A stretch of 9,441 nt of DNA, from positions 801-10,241 of the forward strand of contig MERZ01000056.1 in NCBI GenBank assembly GCA_001770785.1. Direction: 5' to 3'. The DNA is from Burkholderiales bacterium RIFCSPHIGHO2_12_FULL_61_11. Lineage in GTDB: Bacteria > Pseudomonadota > Gammaproteobacteria > Burkholderiales > Burkholderiaceae_C. Positions 1-6,902 of this stretch are shown in pieces (the stretch's first letter is position 1; each line of letters opens with the position of its first letter). The notes under the pieces are model-generated. The model had not been told where the DNA came from. It made no database searches and worked only from the letters and a program-made list of their open reading frames with translations. The translations under genes and the position numbers were made by a program.

Positions 1-878
1 CCGTGTCGGTGGCCACCGGTGCTGCCCTGGTGGGCCTGGGCTCCGACACGGGCGGCTCGCTGCGCATCCCGGCCGCGCTGTGCGGCGTTGTGGGTTTCAA
101 AAGTACGGCGCGCCTGGTGCCTACTCTGGGGGCCGTGCCGCTCTCCACCACCCTGGACACGGTCGGCGCCCTGACCCGCTCGGTGCGCGATGCGATCACG
201 GTGCATGAGGTTCTGGCGACGCGTACCGTGCGGCTGGTCGGTAAACCCCTGTCGTCCTGCCGCCTCGCAGTGGCACGCACGCTGATGCAGGATGCGCTGG
301 ACGACACCGTGAGCCAGGCTTTCGGGCGCAGCCTTCAGGCGCTGGTTGACGCCGGTGCGCACATCGAGGAAGTTGCCCTTGATGAAATCAGTGACCTGGC
401 CGTCATGAATGCGACGGGCGGCTTCTCGGCCGCTGAGAGCCATGCCTGGCATCGCACCCTCATTGCCGGACATGAGGCCGAGTATGACCCGCGGGTGGCG
501 CTGCGTATTTTGCGGGGTGCCCGCATGAGCGCCGCCGACTACATCGATTTGCTGGCGGCGCGCAAGCAGTGGATCGCACGCATGGAGGCCCGACTGAGCG
601 GCTTCGATGCGGTGCTGTCGCCCACCGTGCCCATCGTCGCGCCACCCATTGCCAGCGTGCTGAACAATGATGACGAGTTTTTCCGGATCAACGGGCTTTT
701 GCTGCGCAACACGGCGGTGGTGAATATGCTCGACGGTTGCGCCATTTCGCTGCCCTGCCACGCGCCCGGCCAGTTGCCGGTGGGCCTGATGCTCTGGCAC
801 TCAGCACTGCACGACGACGCGCTGCTGGAACTGGCGCTCCAGGCTGAAATGGCAATCACTCGATCACTCTACAAATAA
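1..878 (+). CDS. Amidase-signature family hydrolase, C-terminal part (5' end outside window)
   Basis: This is the 3' portion of an amidase-signature (AS) enzyme, a family that hydrolyses C-N amide bonds with a Ser-cisSer-Lys triad. The frame is open from the first bases, so the GTG at 3 is an internal codon and not a start. The visible 291 codons begin inside the signature: GLGSDTGGSLRIPAA followed by CGVVGFKST. The Ser of GGS (codon at 57-59) is the expected acyl-enzyme nucleophile; the Lys and cis-Ser lie upstream, outside the window. C-terminal family hallmarks are DAVLSPTVPIVAPP (around visible residue 200) and NMLDGCAISLPC...LPVGLML. AS enzymes usually have 450-500 residues, so roughly 170 are missing. 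The last codons (SLYK, stop TAA at 876-878) run into a repeat-like stretch. The substrate cannot be read from this part. GatA is not excluded, but no gatB or gatC is visible. Confidence 0.88.
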   Translation, partial: VSVATGAALVGLGSDTGGSLRIPAALCGVVGFKSTARLVPTLGAVPLSTTLDTVGALTRSVRDAITVHEVLATRTVRLVGKPLSSCRLAVARTLMQDALDDTVSQAFGRSLQALVDAGAHIEEVALDEISDLAVMNATGGFSAAESHAWHRTLIAGHEAEYDPRVALRILRGARMSAADYIDLLAARKQWIARMEARLSGFDAVLSPTVPIVAPPIASVLNNDDEFFRINGLLLRNTAVVNMLDGCAISLPCHAPGQLPVGLMLWHSALHDDALLELALQAEMAITRSLYK

Positions 879-916
879 TAGCTGCTTGCGGCCGTGGATA
901 CTGGGCTAGATGCCTC
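871..916 (+). repeat. Remnant of a short dispersed Comamonadaceae-type repeat (copy A)
   Basis: The stretch begins inside the last codons of the amidase and includes ATAGCTGCTTGCG, followed about 16 bases later by GGGCTAGATGCC. I remember this arrangement as a common intergenic and intragenic repeat in Comamonadaceae genomes (ATAGCTGCTTGCG, a variable middle, then GGGCTAGAGGCC). It is less GC-rich than its surroundings. Two further look-alikes are in this window, one in dadA (reverse orientation) and one in nnr. Family membership rests on recall and on the match between copies here, not on a search. Confidence 0.5.
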
Positions 917-994
917 TCATATAAAACAATCAATGACAACAATGAATAGCAACGTGGACTGCTTCCTGTCCATCTCTGCCGCGAGCGCCACTGA

Positions 995-2254
995 ATGAAG
1001 ATTGCTGTCATTGGTGCCGGCATCATCGGCATCACCACCGCCTATGAGCTGGCCGCGGACGGTCACGAAGTCACCGTGTTTGAACGCAGGGGCGCCGCCG
1101 CGGAGGAAGCCAGCTTTGCCAACGCGGGCATCGTCGCGCCCGGCTACGTCGCGCCATGGGCGGCGCCTGGCATGCCGGGCAAGGTTCTCAGCCAGCTCTT
1201 CAGTCGCCATACAGCGGTCAAGCTGAGCCTGCCTTTGTCGGGCCGCGAGTTGGCTTGGATGTGGAAATGGCTGCGCGCCTGCAAGCTTGAAACCTACCTG
1301 GCCAACCGCTCGCGGATGCAGCGACTGGCGTTCTACAGCCGCGAAAGGCTGGCCCAGCTAAGCACCAAGCTGCAACTGGAATACGAGTACGGCCAGGGCT
1401 ATCTGGTGCTGCTTCGCTCTAAAAAAGACAGCCTGCTGATTCAGTCCGGCCTGCCGCTGCTGCAGCAAGCAGGGGTCGCGTTCAGGCAAATCGATGCCGA
1501 GCAAGCCCGCCAGATCGAGCCAGCGCTCAACCCCGACACCGCGTTTTTCGGCGCGCTGCACCTGCCCAACGATGAAGTGGCCAACTGCCGCCAGTTTGCC
1601 CTGCTGCTCAAGAACCAAGCCCAGCGGATGGGCGTCACTTTTGAGTTCAATACGACGGTAGCAAAATTGGATAGCGCGCAACCAGCTAGTATTTTGATAG
1701 CAGGCGAAGACTCGCAGCGCAGCTTTGACCGCGTCGTCCTGTGCGCTGGCCTGGCCTGCGCAGAGCTCCTCAGGCCGCTCGGACTGAAGGTTCCCATGGC
1801 CGCCGTTTATGGCTACTCGATCAGCGCACCGATTCGTGAGCCCCTCAATGCACCGCGCAGCGCGCTGATGGACGAGCGCTACCGTGTCGCCATTTCCCGC
1901 TTGGGCAACCGCGTGCGCGTGGCCGGCGGCGCAGAAATCGGGGGTTCGCTTGAACGCAAGCGCGCCGCTTCCATCCAGACCCTGTACAAGGTCTTGCATG
2001 ACTGGTTTCCCGGCGCGGTGCAGCACGCGAGCAGTTCCATCACCGTGCAGGAATGGAAAGGTGCGCGCCCCATGCTGCCCGATGGCCCGCCCGTCATCGG
2101 CGACAGCGGGCGGCCCGGCCTCTGGCTCAATCTCGGCCACGGCGACAGCGGCTGGGCGCTGAGTTGCGGCAGTGCACGCGCATTGGCCGACCTGATGGGC
2201 GGCAAGGCTGGGGACATCGACATGCATGGGCTGGACATCAGCCGCCTGGAATGA
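995..2254 (+). CDS. dadA: FAD-dependent D-amino-acid dehydrogenase, DadA family
   Basis: A 419-residue flavoprotein of the DadA/DAO family, which oxidatively deaminates D-amino acids to 2-oxo acids and ammonia and passes electrons to the respiratory chain at the inner membrane. The N-terminal Rossmann motif is GAGIIG (residues 7-12), with the FAD-ribose acidic residue at E30 (VTVFE). SFANAGIVAPGYVAPWAAPG (40-59) and the C-terminal NLGHGDSGWALSCGSARALADLM region (379-401) with RPMLPDGPPVIG (358-369) are typical of DadA. Length agrees with E. coli DadA (432). The ATG at 995 puts the dinucleotide fold right at the N terminus; no Shine-Dalgarno is evident. It lies 116 bp after the amidase and 45 bp before nnr on the same strand. 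No alanine racemase (dadX) is nearby, so a role in D-alanine use is only one option; glycine- or proline-oxidising relatives are alternatives. Residues 220-239 overlap a repeat-like segment. Confidence 0.85.
   Translation: MKIAVIGAGIIGITTAYELAADGHEVTVFERRGAAAEEASFANAGIVAPGYVAPWAAPGMPGKVLSQLFSRHTAVKLSLPLSGRELAWMWKWLRACKLETYLANRSRMQRLAFYSRERLAQLSTKLQLEYEYGQGYLVLLRSKKDSLLIQSGLPLLQQAGVAFRQIDAEQARQIEPALNPDTAFFGALHLPNDEVANCRQFALLLKNQAQRMGVTFEFNTTVAKLDSAQPASILIAGEDSQRSFDRVVLCAGLACAELLRPLGLKVPMAAVYGYSISAPIREPLNAPRSALMDERYRVAISRLGNRVRVAGGAEIGGSLERKRAASIQTLYKVLHDWFPGAVQHASSSITVQEWKGARPMLPDGPPVIGDSGRPGLWLNLGHGDSGWALSCGSARALADLMGGKAGDIDMHGLDISRLE
1651..1706 (-). repeat. Repeat-like AT-richer segment inside dadA (copy C, reverse orientation)
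   Basis: Read on the minus strand, 1689-1677 is CTAGCTGGTTGCG, which matches ATAGCTGCTTGCG of copy A at 11 of 13 positions. It is preceded by TGCTATCAAAATA and followed by CGCTATCCAATTTTGCTAC, the order I remember for the Comamonadaceae repeat. The segment is visibly more AT-rich than the rest of dadA and encodes a variable surface stretch (residues about 220-239, TTVAKLDSAQPASILIAGED) in frame. Confidence 0.4.
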
Positions 2255-2287
2255 ACGCGCCGCCCGGCGGGCCGCCTCATAAGCCCT

Positions 2288-2293
2288 CACAAT
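2288..2293 (+). promoter_or_regulatory. Possible -10 element (CACAAT) for a leaderless nnr transcript
   Basis: CACAAT ends 6 bases before the nnr ATG at 2300, and no Shine-Dalgarno sequence is present. A transcript starting about 7 bases after the hexamer would begin at or next to the ATG. No convincing -35 box is seen in the GC-rich sequence upstream, so this is weak evidence. rimO has the same arrangement (GACAAT at 8850-8855). Confidence 0.25.
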
Positions 2294-2299
2294 CAGCGC

Positions 2300-3868
2300 A
2301 TGCAAAGAATCTCCAGCTCATTCAGCCCGCCGCTGTACAGCGTCGCGGCGACACGCCGGATTGAACGGCAGGCGGCAGCCAGGCTGCCGCCACACACGCT
2401 GATGCAGCGTGCCGGTCTTGCCATTGCCCGTCTGGCGCTGGCGCTGGCGCCCCACGCCCAGCGCATCTGGGTCGCCTGCGGACCCGGCAACAACGGTGGC
2501 GATGGTTTCGAGGCGGCACTGCACCTGCACCAGTGGGGTAAGACGGTGCTGGTCACCTGGACCGGCCTGCCCACCGATAAAACCGGCTTGCCGCCGGATG
2601 CCCACGCATCGCGCGAGCGGGCGCTGGCAGCGGGCGTGCCGATGGCAACCGAGCCGCCGCAGGATTTTGATCTGTGCATTGATGCGCTGCTGGGCATTGG
2701 CGCCACGCTCGACCCCAAGCGAGCCAGCACAGCGCTGATGCAGCAATGGCTGGAACTGATGCAGGCCAGCCCGGCACCACGGCTTGCGGTGGATGTTCCG
2801 TCCGGGCTGGCCGCCGATACGGGCGTCACACCCTCTGTGAATGCTACTACATCAATAGCACACTACGCCCTACCAAAAATGGCTGCTGGAACTTTTACCT
2901 TAAGCCTTTTGACATTGAAAGCGGGCCTGTTTACGGCCAACGGCCGGGACAGCGCCGGCAAGGTGTGGTTTGATGATCTCGGCATTAACCTCGAAGCAGG
3001 CACGACCATCGTGCAGCCCTGTGCCTGGCTGCTGGGCGCGGACCGCGCCACCCAGCCGCTGCGAATCAAAGCCCCGCACGCCAGTCACAAAGGCAGTTTT
3101 GGCGATGTCGCGGTGGTCGGCGGGCAATCCACAGCCAGCTCCGCCACTCACATGACGGGCGCCGCCTTGCTGGCCGCGCGCGCCGCGCTGCATGCGGGTG
3201 CGGGCCGGGTCTTCGTGGCCCTGCTCGGCAGTGACGGCCCGACCGTCGACCTGGAGCAACCCGAACTCATGTTCCGCACCCCCGAAGCGCTGGATTTGAA
3301 GCATCAGGCCGTGGTGTGCGGCTGCGGTGGCGGCGAAGCGGTCAAAACAGTCATCGCCAAGGTGTTGTCAACGGCGACGCGAGCAGTGCTGGATGCGGAC
3401 GCGCTCAACGCCATTGCCATGGACACGCAATTGCAAACTTTGTTGAAAGCGCGCCATCACCGCCATCACGGTACTTGCAGCACGGTGCTGACACCTCACC
3501 CGCTGGAAGCTGCGCGCTTGGCGGGAACCACCGCCGCTGAGGTGCAAGCCGACCGTTTAACGGCAGCCCGGCAGCTGGCGGAGCGGTTTCAGTGCGTGGT
3601 GGTGCTCAAAGGTTCAGGCACGGTCATCGCCGCCCCGGGCCAGCAACCCTGTATCAATGCCACCGGCAATGCCTTGCTCGCCACGGCGGGCACCGGCGAT
3701 GTGCTGGCGGGCATGATCGGCGCCTACATGGCCAGCGGATTGAGCGCATTCGAAGCGGCCTGCGGCGCGGTGTTTGCCCATGGGGGCATGGCTGACAAGT
3801 GGGCGCTCGAGCGGCCCGGCCAGACCCTGACTGCGTCAGCGCTGGCAGGGTCGCAGCGGTGCCCTTAG
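2300..3868 (+). CDS. nnr: Bifunctional NAD(P)HX epimerase / ADP-dependent NAD(P)HX dehydratase
   Basis: A 522-residue fusion that repairs hydrated NADH/NADPH: the N-terminal YjeF_N (NnrE) domain epimerises S and R forms of NAD(P)HX, and the C-terminal ribokinase-like NnrD domain dehydrates the S form using ADP (ATP in eukaryotes). NnrE signatures are GPGNNGGDGFEAA (61-73), CIDALLGIGA (126-135) and VDVPSGLAADTG (164-175). NnrD signatures are HKGSFGDVAVVGG (263-275), LDADALN (364-370), LTPHPLEAARL (397-407), VVLKGSGTVIA (434-444) and ATAGTGDVLAG (461-471), with the catalytic Asp at 467. Length is normal for the fused protein (E. coli Nnr 515). Two oddities: a segment at about 182-199 is longer than I expect and coincides with a repeat-like DNA stretch, and there is a His-rich run ARHHRHHG (384-391). 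The ATG at 2300 lacks a Shine-Dalgarno. It is 45 bp downstream of dadA and could be co-transcribed. Confidence 0.95.
   Translation: MQRISSSFSPPLYSVAATRRIERQAAARLPPHTLMQRAGLAIARLALALAPHAQRIWVACGPGNNGGDGFEAALHLHQWGKTVLVTWTGLPTDKTGLPPDAHASRERALAAGVPMATEPPQDFDLCIDALLGIGATLDPKRASTALMQQWLELMQASPAPRLAVDVPSGLAADTGVTPSVNATTSIAHYALPKMAAGTFTLSLLTLKAGLFTANGRDSAGKVWFDDLGINLEAGTTIVQPCAWLLGADRATQPLRIKAPHASHKGSFGDVAVVGGQSTASSATHMTGAALLAARAALHAGAGRVFVALLGSDGPTVDLEQPELMFRTPEALDLKHQAVVCGCGGGEAVKTVIAKVLSTATRAVLDADALNAIAMDTQLQTLLKARHHRHHGTCSTVLTPHPLEAARLAGTTAAEVQADRLTAARQLAERFQCVVVLKGSGTVIAAPGQQPCINATGNALLATAGTGDVLAGMIGAYMASGLSAFEAACGAVFAHGGMADKWALERPGQTLTASALAGSQRCP
2843..2896 (+). repeat. Repeat-like AT-richer segment inside nnr (copy B)
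   Basis: Contains GCTACTACATCAATAGC, then TACGCCC, then about 10 bases later GGCTGCTGGAAC and TTTT. Like copy A, it has ATAGC, then a GC-containing block about 6 bases on (TACGCCC here, TGCGGCC in A), and GGCT at the same distance from ATAGC. It is markedly more AT-rich than flanking nnr sequence and encodes residues about 182-199 (ATTSIAHYALPKMAAGTF), between VDVPSGLAADTG and TLSLLTLKAGLF, where I expect a shorter link in relatives. Assignment is by pattern and recall, not by a search. Confidence 0.45.
3823..3852. other. Inverted repeat at the 3' end of nnr
   Basis: GACCCTG (3823-3829) and CAGGGTC (3846-3852) form a perfect 7-bp stem around a 16-base loop that itself contains the palindrome CAGCGCTG (3837-3844). 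It lies within the last codons of nnr, just downstream of the yggT stop when read leftward. There is no T tract on either strand, so it is not a standard intrinsic terminator. It could slow RNA polymerase or protect a 3' end, or simply reflect the coding sequence. Confidence 0.25.
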
Positions 3869-3888
3869 CCCCCTTAACCCCCTTAACC
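3862..3888. repeat. Three tandem copies of a 9-bp unit across the convergent stop codons
   Basis: The unit CCCTTARCC occurs three times without gaps (3862-3870 with G at the R position, 3871-3879 and 3880-3888 with A). Because the unit is a multiple of three, each copy supplies a stop in both gene frames. For nnr these are TAG 3866-3868, TAA 3875-3877 and TAA 3884-3886; for yggT, on the minus strand, they are TAA at 3885-3883, 3876-3874 and 3867-3865. It fills the 14-bp gap between the two stops and overlaps both gene ends. Confidence 0.9.
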
Positions 3889-4452
3889 CAGCACCATCAA
3901 GCCGACTTGCAGCAGCACCAGCAGCACCAGCGCTGACAGGTCCACGCCCCCTATCGTGGGAATCACGCGCCGTATCGGACTCAAGAGCGGCTCGGTCAGG
4001 CGCGCCAGCAGTCCATAGGCCGGTGAGCCGGGCTGGACCCACGACAGGATGGCATAGCCCAGCACCAAAATAAGCAAGGTTTGCAGCGCCACCCGGATCA
4101 GCATTTTCAGGGAAAAGTACAGCAGTGCCAACAAGGCCGTGGGTGCGAAACCCGGGGTCCAATGGGTCGCTTCCAGCAGCATGCCGAACAGCGCGCCCGC
4201 CAACAAGGCATAGGCCAGCGCCAACAAGGCGGCAGCCAGCACGCTGGCCCAATCCACCCGTGACCGAGCCAGCAGCTTGGGCAAGACACGCCGCAGCGGT
4301 TTGACCAGCCAGTCTGTCAAGGCCACCACAAAGCCGCCCGGTTGCGCGCTCATGTTGATGCGCACCCAGTTCATCCAGGCACGCAGCAGCGCCGCCGCAA
4401 TCAGCACAAAGAAAAGTGTCTCAAGCAAGAAAGCCAAAATTCGGATCAGCAT
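3883..4452 (-). CDS. YggT-family integral membrane protein
   Basis: A 189-residue, very hydrophobic inner-membrane protein with two YGGT repeats. The first has LLRAWMNWVRIN (22-33) followed by PLRRVLPK (52-59); the second has YAILSWVQPGSPAYG (133-147) followed by PLLSPIRRVIP (155-165). Likely membrane segments are at about 4-24, 68-94, 104-137 and 170-188. The molecular function of YggT is not firmly known; the family has been linked to osmotic-stress tolerance and division or plastid-related roles. I chose the ATG at 4452, preceded by GGGA with 4 bases between and an AGG further up. A TTG at 4470 would add six residues but has no Shine-Dalgarno. It lies 47 bp downstream of rnr on the same strand with no clear terminator between, so co-transcription is likely. 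Its stop lies in the 9-bp tandem repeat shared with nnr. Confidence 0.88.
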   Translation of the reverse strand: MLIRILAFLLETLFFVLIAAALLRAWMNWVRINMSAQPGGFVVALTDWLVKPLRRVLPKLLARSRVDWASVLAAALLALAYALLAGALFGMLLEATHWTPGFAPTALLALLYFSLKMLIRVALQTLLILVLGYAILSWVQPGSPAYGLLARLTEPLLSPIRRVIPTIGGVDLSALVLLVLLQVGLMVLG

Positions 4453-4499
4453 AAATTCCCAAACCTGCAAACAATAGAAAAAGACAGCTACAAGAAATG

Positions 4500-6902
4500 C
4501 TAACGGCGGGGTTTCTTGCCCTGATTCCGGCTGGGATTGATGGCTGATTTTTTGGCCGCTGCCTTGAGCGCCTGAATCGGTGATTTGGCCGCTCTACTGC
4601 CCATCCGGTCCGTTGTGCTGTCGGTGGCTGCACTGCGGCTTGGCGAATCGGAACCGCGGTGCCCGGAATGCGATGCCGAACGTTTGCCCGCGCCCTTGCC
4701 CCCGGCGCGACGCGGTTCACCATGCTTTTTCGCGGGCAGCTCGGCGGCATGGCCACCGGACTTGTCCTTCATGGCGCGACCCAGCAGTTCTTCGCCCTCA
4801 TGCAACAGACGGAAGTCAATTTTTCGACCGTCAAGGTCAACGCGGCTGACCTGAACCCGGACCCGCGTCCCAATCGCATAGCGCATGCCGGAGCGCTCGC
4901 CGCGCAGTTCCTGGCGTGCTTCGTCGAAGCGGAAGTATTCACTGCCCAGTTCGGTGATGTGCACCAGACCTTCCACATACATGGCGTCAAGCGTCACGAA
5001 GATGCCAAAACCGGTGGCCGCCGTCACCACGCCACCAAATTCTTCGCCCAAATGCTCGCGCATGTACTTGCACTTGAGCCAGGCTTCCACGTCGCGGCTG
5101 GCTTCGTCGGCGCGGCGCTCGTTGGCGCTGCAATGCAGGCCGGCCGCCTGCCAGGCGAGCTGATCGACACTGGCTTTCTTGGGCTTTTCGGTGGGCTCCT
5201 TGACGCGGGAGGCCAGTCGTTTGGACAGCTTGGCCACGGCTTCGCCCGGCGTCGGCAAGGTCGGCAGCTGGTATTTGGTCTTGTTCAGAATCGCTTTAAG
5301 GACGCGGTGAACCAACAAGTCAGGATAACGGCGGATCGGGCTGGTGAAGTGTGTGTACGCCTCGTAAGCCAGACCAAAGTGCCCACTATTCATGGGCGTG
5401 TAGATCGCCTGCTGCATGGCGCGCAGCAGCATCGAATGAATTTGCGGCGCATCCGGTCGGTCTTTGGTGGCCATGGCGATCTGCTGGAACTCACCCGGGG
5501 TCGGGTCGTCGCTGATCGTCATGCCTATGCCAATAGCCTTGAGGTAGTTACGCAGCAACTCCTGTTTCTCGGGCGTCGGGCCCTCGTGCACACGGAACAG
5601 GGCAACGTGCTTGCTCTGCGAGATGAAGTCGGCCGAGCAGACATTGGCAGCCAGCATGGATTCCTCAATCAGGCGGTGCGCCACGTTGCGGGTGCGGGGC
5701 ACGATTTTTTCAATGTGCCCGGCCTCATCGCAGACGATTTGGGTTTCGGTCGTTTCGAAATCAACCGCACCGCGCACTCCTCGCTCCTTGAGCAGCGCGT
5801 GGTACACATCGTTCAAATCCAGCAAATGCGGCACCAGGTCCTTGCGCTGCGCCGCTTCCGGGCCGCGCGTATTGGCCAGGATGGCGGCCACTTCGGTGTA
5901 GGTGAACCGTGCATGACTGAGCATCACGGCCGGGTAAAACTGGTAAGCGTGAACCTCACCCTTGGCGTTGACCAGCATGTCGCAGACCATGCACATGCGT
6001 TCAACGTTAGGGTTGAGCGAGCACAGCCCGTTGGAGAGTTTTTCCGGCAGCATGGGAATGACGCGGCGCGGAAAATAAACGCTGGTAGCGCGGTCGTAAG
6101 CGTCGATGTCAATGGCGCTGCCGGTTTCCACGTAGTGGCTGACATCGGCAATTGCCACCAGCAGGCGCCAGCCCTTGCCACGCCCGACCTTGGCAGGCTC
6201 GCAGTAAACGGCGTCGTCAAAATCGCGGGCGTCTTCGCCGTCAATCGTGACCAGCGCGACATCGGTCAGGTCAACGCGGTGCTTTTTGTCAGCGGGACGC
6301 ACTGCGTCCGGCAAGCTGCGGGCCATGGCCAATGCGGCGTCGCTGAATTCATGCGGTACACCGTACTTGCGCACGGCAATCTCGATTTCCATTCCCGGGT
6401 CGTCAATTTCGCCCAGCACTTCAGTGACACGGCCCACCGGCTGGCCAAACAATGCGGGAGGTTCGGTCAACTGGACCACGACGACCTGACCGCTCTTGGC
6501 GACGCCCGTAGCGCCTTTGGGAATCAGTACATCCTGCCCGTAGCGTTTGTCTTCGGGCGCGACCAGCCAGACGCCACTTTCCTGCAGCAGCCGACCGATG
6601 ATGGGGTTGGGCGAGCGTTCAATGATTTCGGTGATGCGGCCTTCGGCCCGGTTTTTGCGGTCGTACCGCACGATGCGCGCCTTGACACGGTCCATGTGCA
6701 GTACCGCGCGCATCTCGTTGGGCGGCAGGTAAATGTCTGCCTCGCCGTCGTCGCGCAGAACAAAACCATGGCCTTCGCGGTGGCCAGAAACAGTGCCCTC
6801 GAATTCAGCGAGGAGTCCGGACGATCCGCCGGGGGTTTGATGAGTTGTTTTGATAATAATTCTCTCTCGTGAGATGCCGCTGGCAACAAACTGTTGAACC
6901 AC
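4500..6902 (-). CDS. rnr: Ribonuclease R (3'-5' exoribonuclease, RNB family)
   Basis: RNase R processively degrades structured RNA 3' to 5', including rRNA and mRNA fragments and, in trans-translation, non-stop mRNA. Domains in order: cold-shock/OB region from about 35 (EGTVSGHREGHGFVLRDDG) with a second OB part to about 165; the RNB catalytic core with DGEDARDFDDAV (221-232), whose D221, D227, D229 and D230 match the metal-binding Asp of E. coli RNase R (272, 278, 280, 281), and YTHFTSPIRRYPDLLVHR (516-533) containing the active-site Arg; an S1 domain at about 620-700 (FGGVVTAATGFGIFVTL); and a Lys/Arg/Ser-rich tail from about 710 to 800. The N-terminal winged-helix region of E. coli RNase R is absent, which I believe is usual in Comamonadaceae. 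The start is uncertain: no in-frame ATG exists before M64. GTG at 6902 is the only standard start upstream of the OB domain, and it has no Shine-Dalgarno. Confidence 0.95.
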   Translation of the reverse strand: MVQQFVASGISRERIIIKTTHQTPGGSSGLLAEFEGTVSGHREGHGFVLRDDGEADIYLPPNEMRAVLHMDRVKARIVRYDRKNRAEGRITEIIERSPNPIIGRLLQESGVWLVAPEDKRYGQDVLIPKGATGVAKSGQVVVVQLTEPPALFGQPVGRVTEVLGEIDDPGMEIEIAVRKYGVPHEFSDAALAMARSLPDAVRPADKKHRVDLTDVALVTIDGEDARDFDDAVYCEPAKVGRGKGWRLLVAIADVSHYVETGSAIDIDAYDRATSVYFPRRVIPMLPEKLSNGLCSLNPNVERMCMVCDMLVNAKGEVHAYQFYPAVMLSHARFTYTEVAAILANTRGPEAAQRKDLVPHLLDLNDVYHALLKERGVRGAVDFETTETQIVCDEAGHIEKIVPRTRNVAHRLIEESMLAANVCSADFISQSKHVALFRVHEGPTPEKQELLRNYLKAIGIGMTISDDPTPGEFQQIAMATKDRPDAPQIHSMLLRAMQQAIYTPMNSGHFGLAYEAYTHFTSPIRRYPDLLVHRVLKAILNKTKYQLPTLPTPGEAVAKLSKRLASRVKEPTEKPKKASVDQLAWQAAGLHCSANERRADEASRDVEAWLKCKYMREHLGEEFGGVVTAATGFGIFVTLDAMYVEGLVHITELGSEYFRFDEARQELRGERSGMRYAIGTRVRVQVSRVDLDGRKIDFRLLHEGEELLGRAMKDKSGGHAAELPAKKHGEPRRAGGKGAGKRSASHSGHRGSDSPSRSAATDSTTDRMGSRAAKSPIQALKAAAKKSAINPSRNQGKKPRR

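Noticed and set aside
2256..2276. GC-rich inverted repeat between dadA and nnr as a terminator
   Set aside because: The best pairing leaves a 2-base loop and there is no T tract; composition alone explains it.
1358..2305. A 315-codon open frame on the minus strand, antisense to dadA
   Set aside because: It is a shadow of dadA with low-complexity composition and no recognisable domain; dadA has clear FAD motifs across the same bases.
3905..3935. CAGCAGCAC-type repeat in the 3' part of yggT
   Set aside because: It is explained by Leu- and Val-rich membrane codons (LVLLVLLQV) read on the minus strand; no regular array exists.
4453..4470. TTG at 4470 as the yggT start
   Set aside because: The ATG at 4452 has a better-placed purine-rich site (GGGA) and puts the first membrane segment right at the N terminus; the TTG has no ribosome-binding site.
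4659..6872. A 737-codon open frame on the plus strand, antisense to rnr
   Set aside because: It lies entirely opposite a full-length, well-conserved rnr. Long antisense frames are common in GC-rich genes with strong codon bias. The translation is rich in His/Arg/Ala/Val repeats without recognisable domains, and no promoter or Shine-Dalgarno precedes it.
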